From an uncultured Acidaminococcus sp. (lineage in GTDB: Bacteria > Bacillota_C > Negativicutes > Acidaminococcales > Acidaminococcaceae), in assembly GCA_900314165.1 (NCBI GenBank), contig OMUE01000168.1:1-6396 (forward strand): a DNA stretch of 6,396 bases. Reading direction: 5' to 3'. Below the pieces are notes generated by a model, which saw only the letters and a list, made by a program, of their open reading frames with translations, searched no databases and was not told where the DNA came from. Shown piece by piece: positions 5,849 through 6,396 of this stretch (its first letter is position 1; the number at the start of each line of letters is the position of its first letter). The translations under genes and the position numbers were made by a program.

Positions 5849-6247
5849 GTGAAACAAATCGGTTTAGTTGTTGTCTTAGGCCTCGTGATGGCCCTGATGA
5901 TGGGCTGCGGAGGAGGGAAGAGCCAGGGGAATGCCCAGGGAAATTACAAGAAGGTGTCGGCAGAAGAGGCGGCGGGCATCATGAAGTCGCAACAGGGGTA
6001 CATTATCCTGGATGTACGGACACCGGAGGAATATAAAGGCGGGCATATTCCCAAGGCGATCAATGTGCCCAACGAAACGATCCAGAAGGAACCGCCCAAG
6101 GCGCTGCCGAACAAAGAACAGCTGATCCTGGTCTATTGCCGCAGCGGCCGGAGGAGCAAGGACGCAGCTCAAAAGCTCGTGGCCATGGGGTATAAGAATA
6201 TCGTGGACTTTGGGGGAATCATGGATTGGAAAGGGGCACTGGAGTAA
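5849..6247 (+). CDS. Rhodanese-domain lipoprotein
   Basis: This encodes a 132-residue protein starting at GTG. Residues 1-19 form a lipoprotein signal peptide: a K, then the hydrophobic stretch IGLVVVLGLVMALMMG, ending at the lipidation cysteine C20. The lipobox LMMGC is slightly unusual, with methionine at -3 and -2. A Gly/Ser/Asn/Gln-rich linker (21-32) leads to a single rhodanese domain (about 34-132) with YIILDVRTPEEYKGGHIP (51-68) and the active-site loop YCRSGRRS, catalytic C97. Such small single-domain rhodaneses can transfer sulfane sulfur via a Cys persulfide. Here the enzyme would be anchored on the outer side of the cytoplasmic membrane. Its substrate is unknown. The gene stands alone, divergent from the metE-like gene with 370 bases between them. 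Both concern sulfur chemistry, but a functional link is only a suggestion. Confidence 0.92.
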   Translation: MKQIGLVVVLGLVMALMMGCGGGKSQGNAQGNYKKVSAEEAAGIMKSQQGYIILDVRTPEEYKGGHIPKAINVPNETIQKEPPKALPNKEQLILVYCRSGRRSKDAAQKLVAMGYKNIVDFGGIMDWKGALE

Positions 6248-6250
6248 ATA

Positions 6251-6285
6251 TTAGACGTTAGAAGTTAGACGTTAGAGGCTAGTGG
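6251..6285. repeat. Heptanucleotide tandem repeat after the rhodanese gene
   Basis: Five consecutive seven-base units begin four bases after the stop codon: TTAGACG, TTAGAAG, TTAGACG, TTAGAGG and CTAGTGG. Related units follow the pglZ stop at 3858-3878. The repeat could expand or contract by slippage. No function is known. Confidence 0.8.
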
Positions 6286-6321
6286 TGCTCCGCACTGACA
6301 CCCCTACCACCAGCCTTGGGA

Positions 6322-6375
6322 GCGAACCCACCACCGGCTACGCGAACCCACCACCGGCTACGCGAACCCACCACC
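6322..6375. repeat. 20-bp tandem repeat
   Basis: GCGAACCCACCACCGGCTAC occurs twice without change (6322-6341 and 6342-6361), followed by the first 14 bases of a third unit (6362-6375). Diverged related sequence (CCACCAGCCTTGGGA) precedes it. There are no unique spacers, so it is not a CRISPR array. It lies beyond the rhodanese gene in DNA with no gene and may continue past the window edge. Confidence 0.8.
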
Positions 6376-6389
6376 ATCCTTCGGATGGT
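6373..6389. repeat. Hairpin ending the tandem repeat
   Basis: ACCATCC (6373-6379) pairs perfectly with GGATGGT (6383-6389) around a TTC loop. GTCCCCCGC follows rather than a T-run, so it is not a standard intrinsic terminator. Confidence 0.55.
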
Positions 6390-6396
6390 CCCCCGC

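Noticed and set aside
6322..6375. CRISPR array
   Set aside because: The 20-bp units abut directly with no unique spacers, and no cas gene is present.

Overview
The window holds the downstream end of a type 1 BREX anti-phage locus and the ordinary chromosomal genes beside it. Most coding DNA is about 54% G+C. The genes have strong GGAGG-type ribosome binding sites, and the spaces between genes are packed with small palindromic and tandem repeats. This fits a Firmicutes bacterium, perhaps a gut Negativicute such as an Acidaminococcus relative. The organism guess rests on general resemblance only and is weak.

Bases 1-3860 (+) are the BREX genes. The first is the 3' part of pglX (BREX DNA adenine methyltransferase), open to the left edge. 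The second is a complete pglZ (alkaline-phosphatase-superfamily BREX protein), translationally coupled to pglX. In type 1 BREX, PglX and PglZ act with BrxA, BrxB, BrxC and BrxL to methylate host DNA and block phage replication. The usual last gene, brxL, is not in this window: pglZ is followed by non-coding repeats and then by an unrelated gene on the opposite strand. The most striking observation is inside pglX. The first ~520 bases are about 28% G+C and the rest of the gene is about 54%. The switch is abrupt, within a continuous and well-conserved protein, and a 7-bp inverted repeat lies exactly at the switch. This looks like allele replacement or cassette exchange of the specificity-bearing part of PglX.

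Bases 3861-4356 contain no gene. They hold several hairpins sharing a GTAGGGG head, a cloverleaf-like palindromic cluster, and a long inverted repeat that probably ends the next gene on the minus strand.

Bases 4357-5478 (-) encode a 373-residue MetE-like (YxjG/YxjH-type) protein with all four zinc ligands and no N-terminal MetE half. It is convergent with pglZ. It is flanked on both sides by diverged direct copies of one 39-bp repeat.

Bases 5479-5848 are a divergent intergenic region with a palindrome, a repeat copy, a weak promoter candidate and a four-unit 8-bp repeat. Bases 5849-6247 (+) encode a small secreted rhodanese-domain lipoprotein. Bases 6248-6396 hold a heptanucleotide repeat, a 20-bp tandem repeat and a hairpin.
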